Assembly: GCA_037833965.1 (NCBI GenBank) | Contig: AP031352.1 | Location: 29,018,501 to 29,082,500, forward strand | Direction: 5' to 3' | DNA length: 64,000 nucleotides | From: Marchantia polymorpha subsp. ruderalis | Taxonomy: Eukaryota; Streptophyta; Marchantiopsida; Marchantiales; Marchantiaceae | Shown: positions 1 through 10,650 of the stretch, piece after piece | How the letters are laid out: each line of letters begins with the position of its first letter | Position numbering within the stretch: position 1 is the stretch's first letter | The notes under the pieces: model-generated | Databases searched by the model: none | What the model was told of the DNA's origin: nothing | Seen by the model: only the letters and a program-made list of their open reading frames with translations | Program-made: the position numbers and the translations under genes

Positions 1-1
1 G

Positions 2-2824
2 CCACTTCGCCTACCACAGAACGGGCTGCGCGCTTTCGAGGAGCGCTTAATAGCAAGAAAGCTCGATTTCTTGCTATGAGGATGGAACTACATCTGTGCG
101 AATATGGTGCGCGAGTGGCTAGAGCCACAGGTACCACCCTCGCGCGGATTGCGTCCGCATGTTGATCGGTGGACAGTCCAAGATTGGGCGCAGGCGTTGG
201 GAAGATGTGCTGGCATGCCAGGGCATCTCCTTTTCGACAGTGAGAGCATCAAGGTGACCAAGCAGGAAGAGGCGCAATTTGTGGAGCTGTTCAAGACCGG
301 GAGGTCTACCAAGAATGGGTACAGGACCCGTGATTACAAGGATCGATTTCGCCGAACTTTGTCCGCGGCGCTGATGCAATTACTGCAGCCACACCGCGCC
401 TGCTACATCACATTGTGGCAGGTCTCTTTTGTGGAGTGCGTCATCGAAGGAACTCCAATTCACTGGGCGAGCATCCTGCACAGGGTGATGCGACAGCACG
501 CTTTTGAGGAGAAGGGGGGAACTCTAAACCATCTTTCTCCTTTCCTCATCAATTTTTATCGACAGCGGAATTGTTTGACAGCGGCGGAGCTTGAGCATTT
601 TCCGCCATTGTCCGTCGACCATCCCGGAAAGTATGTGCGGGAGAATGAGGTCGACATTGATGCAGAGGAGTCACCGACTTCTACCCCATCAAGGCGGAGG
701 GACGAAGGGAGAAACACTCCTGCAACACGAGTGCCGCGGAAGCGGCGATGGAGAGAAGAGTCCAAAGAGGAGCAGCATCAAGAACCCTCTGCTCCCATTC
801 GACCGCGGCCGCTGTACGAGTCATTCAGCCGGCCGAAGCAGAAGGCACGCAGACTGGTGTTACCAGCCGACAGTGCGGACACGGCGACGATTGCGACGGA
901 GAAAGGAAGTGCGTCGCCAGAGAAGCATGAGGAAGCGCGGACGACCGCAGGAGCAACGGGTCACGCTGCAACCTCGACGGGAGAGAGGCCGCCTACGGGC
1001 CAAGGGCCTCCGGAGTTACCACGTGCGTTGCGGACAGATGTTCCGTTTGCGCACAGACGAGACTCCGCGGACGGACGAGCCTCCGCGGACAGGCGATCAC
1101 AAGTGGACGTGGATCTACGCTTACGCGTGGGAAGGAGCAGTCCGCCTGTGCACAGGTCGCCTGTGCACAGGACACCTCCACACGTGCCGCCTGTGCACAG
1201 GCAAGAATCACCCCCGTTCCAACGTAGGAAGGGGAAGGAGCCGGCGGAAGAACCGCCTACGAGACACCGGCCCTCGGGGCCAGACCCTCCGGCGCACCAC
1301 GCGCCGCAATTTGCGCCTTCGGCGCCAGGGTCTTCGAGCCGAGGAGATACGAGCAGGGAGCGTGCGGAGGCCGCACCATCGGCGGGTAGTCCGCCGATAG
1401 ATGCGCCTTCGGCGGTAGGGCCTATAGGCCAAGGGACATCGGGCGAGCGGCCCCCGGCCACGTCGCCTTTGGCGATGGATGTCCGCGGCGCTACGCCTGC
1501 GGCGGACAAGGCGCCGGCATTTGCGCCTGCGCACAGGCCGAGCACAGCCCCCACGGACCGATCAAGGGAGCAGCAACAGACGGAGGAGCGGAGTGACTGT
1601 CCGCGGGATGAAATTTCGATGCGCGATGCGCAATCAAACCCCGCGCAGCCACCCTCCGCTCGATCGCCTTCGGCGGCGGGCGTCGGCGGCAGAGAGGACA
1701 CGGTAGACGACCAACAAGCGAGCGGCGGGGATGCCGCACGGGCACATTCGCCTACCGCCTTAGACATTTTGGCGAAGAGCAGCGAGGCTGTAGCCGTGCT
1801 TTCGCAGGCAGCACACGTCGACGACGTGCAGCCCCACTCGGGGCAGTCGCCGACGCAATCAATGGCGACTGAAATTCTCCACTCGGATGATGACGACGGA
1901 GGCTCCACCGAAGAAATGTCAGGAGCAGAGGACACCGAGGAGGAGGAGGAGGAAATTGTTGGAGCGCCGGCGGCGGCGCTCTCTGAGCAGGTGATTCCGT
2001 TGCTGAGGTACTTGGATCGCAAGGTCGATAAATACGCCGACCCACTTCAGCCGGGATCTTACATCGAGTTAGTGCGCAGGCGGACTCGCACTAAAGTCCA
2101 CACCAGCAAGCTGTTAGCTAGAGTGGACCAGGAGTTAAGGGAATTGAAGGAGAAGCATGCATGCTTGTGGGGTCAGTATAAACTTAATCAGAAATTCTAC
2201 AAGCACTCCGAGAAGGTGAAGGATGAGAAACTGGACGAGCTCACCAAGGAGCAGGTGAAGGTCAAGGAAGCACTCATTTCTCAGCAGGCCCACAATCGGA
2301 TTTTGTCAGAGGAGCTCGTGCGACAGACGCGGTTGTTGGAACAATGTCAGCTCGCACGGCAGGCGGATGAGGAGTTAATCCGCAGGTTACAGTCAGAGTG
2401 TGGCGAATTGAGAGCGCAACGTGCTGAGGCCGAATCGCAATTAGTGATAATTGAAGAGGATCGCACGAAGGTGGAGACGGCGAGGCGTGTCGCCCACTGT
2501 CTCAAGGGCTACGCCCACTGGGAAGTGAAGGCGCAGGAGAGACTCACACTGCGTGAGTTTGAATTGCGCGCAGCCGGGTTGTTGTCAGGCGACAGTAGGA
2601 GTCGGCGGAAGGTAGCAAAGAAGCTCGATGCTTTTCTGTCGAAGGCGCAGGATACCATGTCCGCCCTCGAAGTGGAGGTGTCCGCGGCGTTGCAGCGTTT
2701 GGGACTGCGCAGTCGAGCGGAAGATTGGCAGGGTAGGGGGTTAGTGCGCGGCAGTCCGCCGCGCAGGAGACGTAGTACAGGTTCCGCGGAGTGTAGTGTA
2801 GCGTGGTTCCGTGCAGGCGTGTAG
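2..2824 (+). pseudogene. Element ORF, copy A, with one internal stop codon
   Basis: The reading frame is open from base 2 to the stop at 2822-2824 except for a TGA at 77-79, where all other copies have TGG (Trp) in the conserved LLWGWN motif. The first AUG after the stop is at 104 and would give a 906-aa product lacking the first part of the N-terminal domain. The order of regions matches copy E: conserved globular N-terminal domain, Pro/Arg/Ser-rich disordered middle, acidic Glu tract near 1935-1955, and a C-terminal coiled coil ending in a basic Arg-rich tail. No known catalytic motif is visible. A single nonsense change in an otherwise clean frame implies recent loss; readthrough or use of the internal AUG cannot be excluded. 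Confidence 0.75.
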
Positions 2825-2872
2825 CGTAGTGCAGTGTAGTGCTAGGTAGGACTTAGAAGGTATAAAATAGTT

Positions 2873-2889
2873 CCAGGCGTTTTGCCTGG
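2873..2889 (+). other. Covarying hairpin downstream of ORF, copy A
   Basis: The stem CCAGGC / GCCTGG encloses the loop GTTTT, 49 nt after the stop codon and just past a TATAAAA sequence. Copies C1, C3, D and F have CAAGGC / GCCTTG at the same place, so the second base pair changes from C-G to A-T on both sides. The loop is GTTTT or GTCTT. This compensatory pair supports a conserved structure in RNA or DNA. Equivalent hairpins are at 9235-9251, 14541-14557, 58168-58184, 63168-63184 and, inverted, 16598-16614. Confidence 0.7.
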
Positions 2890-3615
2890 GGTTCTTTCCC
2901 ATCAGAAGTGCAGATCAGGAACCCATTTCCTTTGCGTGTTTGTGTCCTTGAGTTCTGTCACCACGCACGAGGAGTTACAACTTAGCGTTCCGCATTTTGT
3001 AGCTGAAGGCCTTCGGCCGAATGTTCAGAGCTAGTACATTGGTTAGAGACTTGAGTAGTTCGGATCTGCACCTGCGGGTGACTGCCGATGCTCAGAGCCA
3101 GTGACTAGTTAGATACTTGAACAGTTTCGCCCCTACACCTTCGAGTGTTTCTTTCCGATTGTACTCCTTGGGATTTTTCCCCTGAATGCCAAAGTGAAGT
3201 TTTGCCACTTCGTGTAAGCCTTGGTTGTAAATTCAGGTTACGCTGCAGCAGGTACCTTGAGGGTAACCCCTGTAGTATTTCTGGGAATGACAAGTGCCTG
3301 AGAATTCAAACTCTTCAATAGACTGTTGTTGTGTTACTGGAATGTTTCACAGTGAGTCCTTCAGTGTGGACCTGTGTTCTCTGCGCGTTTCGTGAGTTGA
3401 GAGTGTTGTTCACCGCGTAGGAGTGACTTCGATCCGAAGTAGGCAGTCCAAACCGGGTTTCCTACATTAGCAGCAAGCTAGTGGAAGTGTTGTAAAAGCC
3501 GGAGTTGGAAGTCACTGCCTGCAGCCTTGCCGAGTGTGCTCGCGAGAGACTTTCCCCCTGAAATCTTGAAGTAGAGGTCCTAACGGATCTCTGGGTTGTA
3601 TTTCTGTAGTTTCAG

Positions 3616-3639
3616 GTGTGTGTGTGTGTGTGTGTGTGT
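3616..3639. repeat. (TG)n microsatellite in element 3' region
   Basis: A TG dinucleotide run splits the motif TTCAGG / TTACGCTGCA, which is found without the run about 400 bp upstream. The same microsatellite, in slightly different lengths, is in copy C3 (about 15287-15308) and copy E (about 63914-63933). Confidence 0.85.
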
Positions 3640-3836
3640 TACGCTGCACTGTGCGACCTCCGAGTGCGCTCCGAGTGGACACTTGCAGTATTTCTGGGAG
3701 TGACAGTCGCCTGAGAATTCAAACTCATCAATAGTCTGTTAAACGTGACACTTTGTACCCTGTGTGTTCCTCTGTCCCTGTGGGTTCGACCTTTCTACCA
3801 CTATATTGCAGTTTTAGCCTTTAGTGGGTTATTACA

Positions 3837-5534
3837 ATTACGGAGACAAGAGCGCCGACGTAGAGGCAAGAGAAATGGACAGACTGGACGGAGTCCATTG
3901 ACCGCGGTCAACGCCTTCGGCGCTGCTCCTGCGGCGAGGGACCTACGCGGACGAACGTCCTGTGTGCGGACGGAATTTGCCTACGCATAGGCGAGCGCCT
4001 ACGCAAAGGCAGATGAAATTCTGCGCCGGCGGAAACTCCGCCAGGGATTCCACCTACGCAGAAGGGAGTTCGACTTTTGTCCTATGCGCGGACGAACGCC
4101 TTCGGCAGAGCGGGACTAGCCAAATTGAAGTACGAAGGAGTGTAGCGCGTCGGCGAGAAATCCGCCTTCGGCGATGCGCGCCCATGGCCGCGGCATGATA
4201 CGCTGGCGGAGTTCAAATTACCAATTCGAGCGTGTGAGTGAAGTCGGCGTCGGCGGAGCGTGAAGCCGCGCGTGAGAGAGAGGCCGTTATACCGCGGAGC
4301 CGGCGCGGCCATCAAGTGATTCGACCTTCACGACCGAGAGCCGACCATGACCTCCTACGAGGAGACAGAGGACGCCCCATTCTTGAATTTGCGATTTCAA
4401 TTTCTGGTGCGAGTTGCGCGCGTCCACCTGCTAGCTGAGAGACGTTCTAGACATCACCGCGCGGAGAGTTACTAGGTGGGTGAGAGAGAATTGAGTGCGC
4501 GACAGTTGGAATTGAGAGAAATTAGAGTTTGCAGAGGAGGCAGAAGCGCGAGCAAGAGGCTCGGGCAGAGCAGAGAGAGAGTTGCGCGAACCAATTTCAA
4601 GAACGCAATGTCGAAATCGATGAGGCTGCGGATGGTGCCACTCAAGCTCCCGCAGAACGGGTTGCGTGCTTTTGAGGAACGGCTGATTGCAAGGAAACTC
4701 GAGTTCTTGCTGTGGGGATGGAATTACGTGTGCGTAGACATGGTGCGCAAATGGCTGGACGAGGAACGACCATCTACGCGCGGATTACGTCCGCACGTAG
4801 ATAGATGGACTGTCCGCGATTGGGGACAAGCATTGGGGAGGTGCGCAGGTGAGGACGGGTACCTCCTATTCGAGAGTGAGAGCGTAAAGGTAACAAGACA
4901 AGACAAAGCCTCCTTCGTGAAATTATTCAAGCGGGAGAGGTCTTCCAAGAACGGGTACAGGACCCGCGACTACAAAGATCGTTTCCGCAGGACCGTAGCG
5001 ATGGCGCTGCTGCAATTGTTGCAGCCGCATCGCACTACGTACATTACGTTGTGGCAGGTGTCCTTCGTGGAGCTCATCTTGGCCGGAGCTCCAGTTCACT
5101 GGTCGCGTATCTTGCATAGGGTGATGCGACAGCATGCTTTCGAGGAGCGGGGAGGAACTCTCAATCACCTCTCCCCCTTCTTGATAAATTTTTATCGGGA
5201 GATGAATTGTTTAACCGCGGCGGAGCGTGTTCGATTTCCGCCATTGTCAATCGACCATCCCGGGAGGTAATGTGCGGGATAACGAGGTAGACACCGACGC
5301 GGAGGATTCACCGACTTCCACTCCACCGACTCAATAGGATGCGGGGAGAGACACACCCACAGCGAGAGTGCCGCGGAAGCGAAGGTGGAGAGAGGAACCG
5401 GAGAAAGAGCAACGTCGAGAATCAGCTGCTCTCACACGAAAGCGGCCACTGCACGAAGTCTGCAGCCGGCCGAAGCAGAAGGCACGCAGGCTTTTGTTAC
5501 CAACCAGCAGCGCAGAAACGGCGACGCTCGCCAC
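3837..5534 (+). mobile_element. TIR element copy B, truncated by A and by C1
   Basis: An older, diverged copy whose leader resumes directly after the end of copy A and whose ORF is cut at 5534 by the 5' end of copy C1. The remainder of its 3' half is not found in the window. The leader part (3837-4346) carries the short palindromes typical of the family (CGCCTACGCATAGGCG-like and GCCTTCGGC motifs). Confidence 0.75.
4347..5534 (+). pseudogene. Element ORF fragment, copy B
   Basis: The expected start ATG is at 4347, in the same context as in the intact copy E. The frame is broken by TAG at 4473-4475. A one-base insertion near 5269 turns GGTATG into GGTAATG, giving a stop and a frameshift; homology continues in another frame to 5534, where copy C1 begins. 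The N-terminal conserved domain (LRMVPLKLPQNG through LSPFLINFYR) is well preserved. It differs from A/C/E at many residues and is closer to copy D, which marks B as an older subfamily. Confidence 0.7.
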
Positions 5535-6736
5535 TGTGGTACCCCACTTTTGGTAATTTTGAGGAAATTAAAACATTTTTGGAAAACGGTACCACGGCAG
5601 CAATGTAAATAGCCTTCGGTGCATCAAAACAGAGTGAATTCGGAAGATCGCAGAGATTCTCGAGGGACCTCGTGGAATCTAGGAGTTGGGTGCAGCGGTA
5701 AGGAAGGGCACCATCCTCCCTGCGAGCTCTGCAGTTAGGATTCCTACGGCGCAAGGCGCAAAATCCGCCTTCGGCGCTGTGTCCGCGGCGGTAGGGAAAT
5801 CCTTCATATTTAGGTCAACCCCCAAACGTCTTGACTTAGTTAGGGTCTTGTTGGAAAGAGCTCAACGCGCTGATTCCAACGAGCCCAAGAACGCCAACAA
5901 CGGATGAGGACTTCGGGAGTTATGAAGGTTGTAAGATACTCAGCTCTTCGCCTGTGCACAGGCGGAGAAGTTTTGTCCTATGCGCGGACGAAGGAAGTTC
6001 GCCTGCGCACAGGCGAAATAGGGTTTTGATATAGGCGCGAACTTTGCCTACGCACAGGCGTCCGCCTGTGCACAGGCGCTTCGACGTCGGCGGGAAATCC
6101 GCCTTGGGCCCTAGAAATGCGCCTTGTGAGGTAGAAATTGTACGGCGCCTTCTGCGCCAGCGCAACGCCACGGACGAGCAAGGAGCCGCCAGAATAGTAA
6201 AATCCGTACGGACCGTACGGACGGGACAGATGGATGCGCTCTTGGACGGACGGAGTTGCGGCGGCGAAAGCGCCGACGGAGAGGCAAGGAACGGACAGTC
6301 TGGACGGAGTCGGTTGACCGCGGTCAACGCCTTCCGCGCCAGCGCATCGACGCGTACGGAATTCGCCTACGCACAGGTGAGCGCCTGTGCACAGGCGGGT
6401 GAAGTTCCGCGCCGGCGGAGATTCCGCCGCGGGGTCCGCCTGCGAGCGGAGCGGGAGTTGAACTTTTGTCCGACTGGACACACGCGCCGAGGCAGAGGAG
6501 GATTGGCTGAGGAGCGGTACGTACGAGTGTACCGCGCAAGGCGGAAAATCCGCCTTCGGCGCTGCGCACCCATGTCCGCGGCGTAGTACGCTCGCGGAGT
6601 TCAAATTCGCCAATTCGAGCGTGAGAGTTTAATCGGCGACGGCGGAGCGTGAAGCCGCGCGTGAGAGCGGAGACCGTTTTAGCGTAGAACCGGCGCAGCC
6701 ATCAATTGAGTCGTCCTTCACGAGCAAGAGCCGACC

Positions 6737-9186
6737 ATGACCTTCGACCGGGAGGCGGAGAGCGTCCCATTCTTGAATTCGCGATTCCATTCTCTAGTGC
6801 GAGCTGCGCGCGTCCATCTGCTGGCTGCTAAGCATTCTCGACATCGCCGCGCAGAGGATTTCTTGGTGATTGAGGGAGAAGTGAGTGCGCGTGATTTGGA
6901 ATTGAGGGCGATTAGAGTTTGCCGAGGAAGAAAGGAGCTCGAGCGGAGCGGAAGGAGAATTAGCGAGCGGGCGAACTCCAAGAACGCAATGACGAGACTG
7001 GGCCGATTGCGGATGCTGCCGCTCCGACTACCACAGAACGGGCTGCGCGCTTTCGAGGAGCGCCTGATAGCAAGAAAGCTCGATTTCTTGATATGGGGAT
7101 GGAATTACATCTGTGTGGATATGGTGCGCGAGTGGCTAGAGCCACAGGGACCACCTTCGCGCGGATTGCGTCCGCATGTCGATCGGTGGACGGTCCAAGA
7201 TTGGGCGCAGGCATTGGGGAGATGTGCCGGCATGCCAAGGCACCTCCTTTTCGATAGTGAGAGCGTCAAGGTGACCAAGCAGGAAGAGGCGCAATTTGTG
7301 GAGCTGTTCAAGAAGGGGAAGTCTACCAAGAATGGGTACAAGACCCGCGATTACAAGGATCGACTCCGCCGGACTTTGTCTACGGCGCTGCTGCAATTAC
7401 TGCAGCCACACCGCGCCTGCTACATCACATTGTGGCAGGTCTCTTTTGTGGAGTGCATCATCGAGGGAACTCCAATTCATTGGGCGAGCATCCTGCACAG
7501 GGTGATGCGACAGCACGCTTTTGAGGAGAAGGGGGGAACTCTAAATCATCTCTCTCCTTTCCTCATCAATTTTTATCGACAGCGAAATTGTTTGACCAAG
7601 GCGGAGCTTGCTCGTTTTCCACCGTTGTCCGTCGACCATCCCGGGAGGTATGTGCGGGAGAATGAGGTCGACACTGATGCAGAGGAGTCGCCGACTTCTA
7701 CTCCGTCAAGGCGGAGGGACGAGGGGAGAAATACTCTTGCAGCAAGAGTGCCGCGGAAGCGGCGATGGAGAGAGGAGTCCGAAGAGGAGCAGCATCAAGA
7801 ACCCACTGCTCCCATTCGACCGCGGCCGTTGTACGAATCGTACAGCCGGCCGAAGCAGAAGGCGCGCAGGCTTGTGTTACAAGCCAGCAGCACGGACACG
7901 GCGACGATTGCGACGGAGAAAGGAAGTGCGTCGCCAGAGAAGAACGAGGGAGCGCGGACGTCTGCAGGAGCAACGGACCACGCTGCACCCTCGACGGACG
8001 AGAGGCCGCCTACGGGCCAAGGGCCTCCGGAGTTACCACGTGCGTGGCGGACAGGTGTTCCGCCTGCGCACAGGCGAGCCTCGACGGACGGGCGAGCCTC
8101 GACGGACAGACGACCACAAGCGGACGTGGACCTACGCCTACGCGTGGGAAGAAGCAGTCCGCCTGTGCACAGGTCACCTCCACACGTGCCGCCTGTGCAC
8201 AGGCAGGAATCACCCCCGTTCCAACGTAGGAAGGGGATGACGACGGAGGCTCCACCAAAGCAATGTCGGGAGCAGGGGATACCGAGGAGGAGGAGGAGGA
8301 AATTGTTGGAGCACCGGCGACGGCGCTCTCTGAGCAGGTGATTCCGTTGCTGAAGTACTTGGATCGCAAATTCGATAAATACGCCGATCCACTTCAGCCG
8401 GGATCTTACATCGAATTAGTGCGCAGGCGAACTCGCACTAAAGTCCACACTAGCAAGCTACTAGCTAGGGTGGACCAGGAGTTGAGGGAATTGAAGGAGA
8501 GGCATGCCTGTTTATGGGGGCAGTACAACCTTGAGAGGAAATCGCACGCCCTCGACAGGATGCGGAAGGATAGAGTGGAAGAGCTCACCAGGGATGTGTT
8601 GCAGACCACGCAGGATTTGATGTCTGAGAAAACTCAGAATCAGATTCTGTCAGAAGAGCTCGTGCGACAGACGCGTTTGTTGGCGGAGTGTCAGCTCGCA
8701 CGGCAGGCGGATGAGGATTTAATCCGCAGACTACAGTTAGAGTGTGGCGAATTGAGAGCGCAGCGTGCGGAGGCCGAATCGCAGTTAGTGGTAATTGAAG
8801 AGGATCGCAGGCAAGAGGCAGATCGCACGAAGGAGGAGACGGCGAGGCGTGTCGCCCACTGTCTCAAGGGCTGCGCCCACTGGGAAGTGGCGGCGCAGGA
8901 GAAACTCACACTGCGTGAGTTTGAACTTCGCGCAGCAGGGTTGGTGGCAGGCGACAGCAGGAGTCGGCGGAAGGTAGCGAAGAAGCTCGACGCTTTTCTG
9001 TTGAAGGCGCGCGATACCATGTCCACCCTCGAGGTGGAGGTGTCCGCGGCGTTGCAGCGGTTGGGACTGCGCAGTCGAGCGGAAGACTGGCAGGGTAGGG
9101 AGTTAGTGCGCGGCAGTCCGTCGCGCAGGAGACGTAGCACTGGTTCCGCGGAGTGTAGTGTAGCGTGGTTCCGTGCAGGCGCATAG
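6737..9186 (+). pseudogene. Element ORF, copy C1, with internal deletion
   Basis: The ATG at 6737 starts the same N-terminus as copy E (MTFDR...). The N-terminal domain is intact. At about 8237, relative to copy C3, roughly 580 bp of the disordered middle is missing, with a GA microhomology at the junction. The deletion shifts the frame: the first part runs to a stop at 8341, and the C-terminal coiled-coil part continues in a different frame from 8263 to 9186. As it stands it can make only a 534-aa N-terminal protein. Confidence 0.75.
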
Positions 9187-9234
9187 TGTAGTGCAGTGTA
9201 GTGCTAGTTAGGACTTAGAAGGTATAAAATAGTT

Positions 9235-9251
9235 CAAGGCGTTTTGCCTTG
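9235..9251 (+). other. Covarying hairpin, copy C1
   Basis: CAAGGC / GCCTTG stem with loop GTTTT, at the same distance from the ORF stop and the TATAAAA sequence as in copy A. It carries the alternative A-T second base pair. Confidence 0.65.
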
Positions 9252-9383
9252 GGTTCTTTCCCAATTTCGGAAGTGCAGATCAGGAACTCATCTTCTCTGT
9301 GTGTTTGTGTCCTTAGTTCTGTCACCACGCAAGAGGAGCTACAACTTGGCGTTCCACATTTTGTAGCTGAAGGCCTTCGGTCG

Positions 9384-9622
9384 TGTGGTACCCCACTTTT
9401 GGCAATTTTGAGGAAATTAAAACATTTTTGGAAAACTGTACCCTGGCAGCATTGTAAATAGCCTTCGGTACATCAAAACAGAGTGAATCCGGAAGATCGC
9501 GGGGATTCTCGAGGGATCTTGTAGAATCTGGGATTTGGGGTGCCGCAGTAAGGACAGGCACCACCCTCCCTGCGAGCTCTGCCGTTAGGATCTCTACGGC
9601 GCAAGGCGAAAAACCGCCCTAC
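9384..9622 (+). mobile_element. TIR element copy C2, 5' end only
   Basis: A fresh 5' terminus (TGTGGTACCCCACT) lies inside the 3' region of C1, followed by about 240 bp of leader almost identical to that of copy E. The homology stops at a 19-bp-arm palindrome (9623-9663), beyond which the sequence is copy G in reverse orientation. C2 is therefore a 5' stub left by a rearrangement. Confidence 0.7.
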
Positions 9623-9663
9623 CGTAGGAGAACAAGGGCGGACACCGCCCTTGTTCTCCTACG
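9623..9663. repeat. Perfect inverted repeat at the C2/G junction
   Basis: Two perfect 19-bp arms (9623-9641 and 9645-9663) are separated by three bases. The right arm reads, on the minus strand, as the continuation of copy G's ORF just after its RQHA motif. The left arm is therefore a fold-back duplication of it. Such a structure at a junction between oppositely oriented copies suggests snap-back template switching or fold-back repair. Confidence 0.75.
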
Positions 9664-10250
9664 CGTGTTGTCGCGTTGCCTTCCAGAGAATCCGAGCCCA
9701 ATGGATCGGAGCTCCAGCCAACACTAGCTCCACAAACCCCACCTGCCAAGAAGTCATGTAGGTGGTCCGGTGCGGCTGCAAAATTCGGAGGAGTGCTACC
9801 GCGACATTCCTCCGCAAGCGATCCTTGTAGTCACGTGTCTTGTACCCGTTCTTGCTGGACTTGCTGTGCTTGAATAAGGCCCCGTAGGAAATCTCTTCAT
9901 CCTTCGTGACCTGCACACTTTCACATTCAAAAAGAAGATGGCCTTCTTCTTCCGCACACCTTCCCAACACTTGCTCCCAGTCGCTGACCTGCCATCTCTT
10001 CGGATGCGGTCAGAATCCGCGCGGAGGTTGGTTCCTCTCCTGCAGCCACTCGCGTACCATCTCTGGACACACCCAATTCCATCCCCATAGGAGGAAATTG
10101 AGCTTCATCGCAGTCAGCTCGCTCTGAAATGCACACAGACCAATCTGCGGCACTTTCAGCGGAACCATCCGCAACTGGGTGGACCGGGCCATCGAACTTC
10201 TTGCAAGTTCATGCACACTCCTTCTCTCTGCCTACGGGAACTTCTTTCTT
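9645..10250 (-). pseudogene. Copy G, ORF N-terminal fragment (inverted)
   Basis: On the minus strand this encodes the family's N-terminal domain, starting near LRMVPLKVPQIG and running through LQPHRTTYMTSWQV to RQHA. It has an in-frame TGA at 10010-10012 where copy D has a CGA arginine codon. It is a diverged member closest to B and D. The fragment is contiguous, on the minus strand, with 15504-15714 and 18245-19365 once the insertions C3 and F are removed. Confidence 0.7.
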
Positions 10251-10529
10251 TGTGGTACCCCACTTTTGGTAATTTTGAGGAAATTAAAACATTTTTGGAA
10301 AACTTTACCCCATCAGCAATGTAAATAGCCTTCAGTGCATCAAAACAGAGTGAATTTGGAAGATCGCAGAGATTCTCGAGGGACCTCGTAGAATCTAGGA
10401 GTTGGGTGCAGCGGTAAGGAAGGGCACCACCCTCCCTGTGAGCTCTGCAGTTAGGATCCCTACGGCGCAAGGCGCAAAACCCGCCTTCGGCGCTGCGTCC
10501 GCGGCGGTAGGGAAATCCTTCATATTTAG

Positions 10530-10650
10530 GTCAACCCCCAGACGCCTTGACTTAGTTAGGGTCTCGTTGGAAAGAGCTCGACGCGCTGATTCCAACGAGC
10601 CCGAGAACGCCCACAACGGATAAGGACTCCGGGAGTTATGAAGGTTGTAA
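10530..10650 (+). repeat. Conserved ~120-bp leader module
   Basis: This block contains GTTGGAAAGAGCTC, a later CCAACGAGCCC and the AACGGATAAGGACTC motif. It is conserved in the leaders of C1 (about 5810-5930), D (about 54095-54210) and E (about 59070-59190). In the derivative F it is present three times in tandem (17509-18006, inverted). Conservation across subfamilies suggests a cis-acting role such as promoter, packaging or transposase-binding sequence; that role is an inference. Confidence 0.55.

Larger units (their letters stand above)
1..3836 (+). mobile_element. TIR element copy A (5' part outside window)
   Basis: This is the 3' three quarters of a copy of the family that fills both ends of the window. 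It comprises most of the ORF (to 2824) and the complete 3' region (2825-3836). It ends in AGTGGGTTATTACA, the terminal inverted repeat. The next base onward belongs to the leader of a different, more diverged copy (B), so A was inserted into B. The closest relative in the window is copy E at the other end; they share the same coiled-coil variant and are nearly identical over long stretches. The 5' end, and therefore the matching target-site duplication, lies left of the window. Confidence 0.85.
2825..3836 (+). other. 3' region of element copy A
   Basis: This ~1 kb noncoding region is shared by copies A, C3, E and (inverted) F and is truncated in C1 and D. It holds TATAAAATAG at 2861, a 6-bp hairpin at 2873-2889, a GGCCTTCGGCC palindrome, and two related ~100-bp modules whose cores are at about 3273-3326 and 3687-3741. 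The second module is interrupted by a (TG)n run at 3616-3639. The terminal inverted repeat closes the region at 3836. No ORF here is shared between copies. Confidence 0.7.
5535..9383 (+). mobile_element. TIR element copy C1 (3' end lost)
   Basis: The element starts with TGTGGTACCCCACT at 5535, inserted into the ORF of copy B. It has leader 5535-6736, a deleted ORF 6737-9186, and the first ~200 bp of the 3' region. There it is interrupted at 9384 by the 5' end of copy C2. Its own 3' terminus is not found in the window. Confidence 0.8.

Noticed and set aside
961..2022. Long minus-strand ORF (353 codons) opposite the element ORF; similar ones at 61091-61933 and 12521-13027
   Set aside because: They lie in the GC-rich palindromic middle region, where both strands are open by composition. 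They are composed of Ala/Gly/Ser strings mirroring the palindromes, have no domain, and are not conserved in length between copies.
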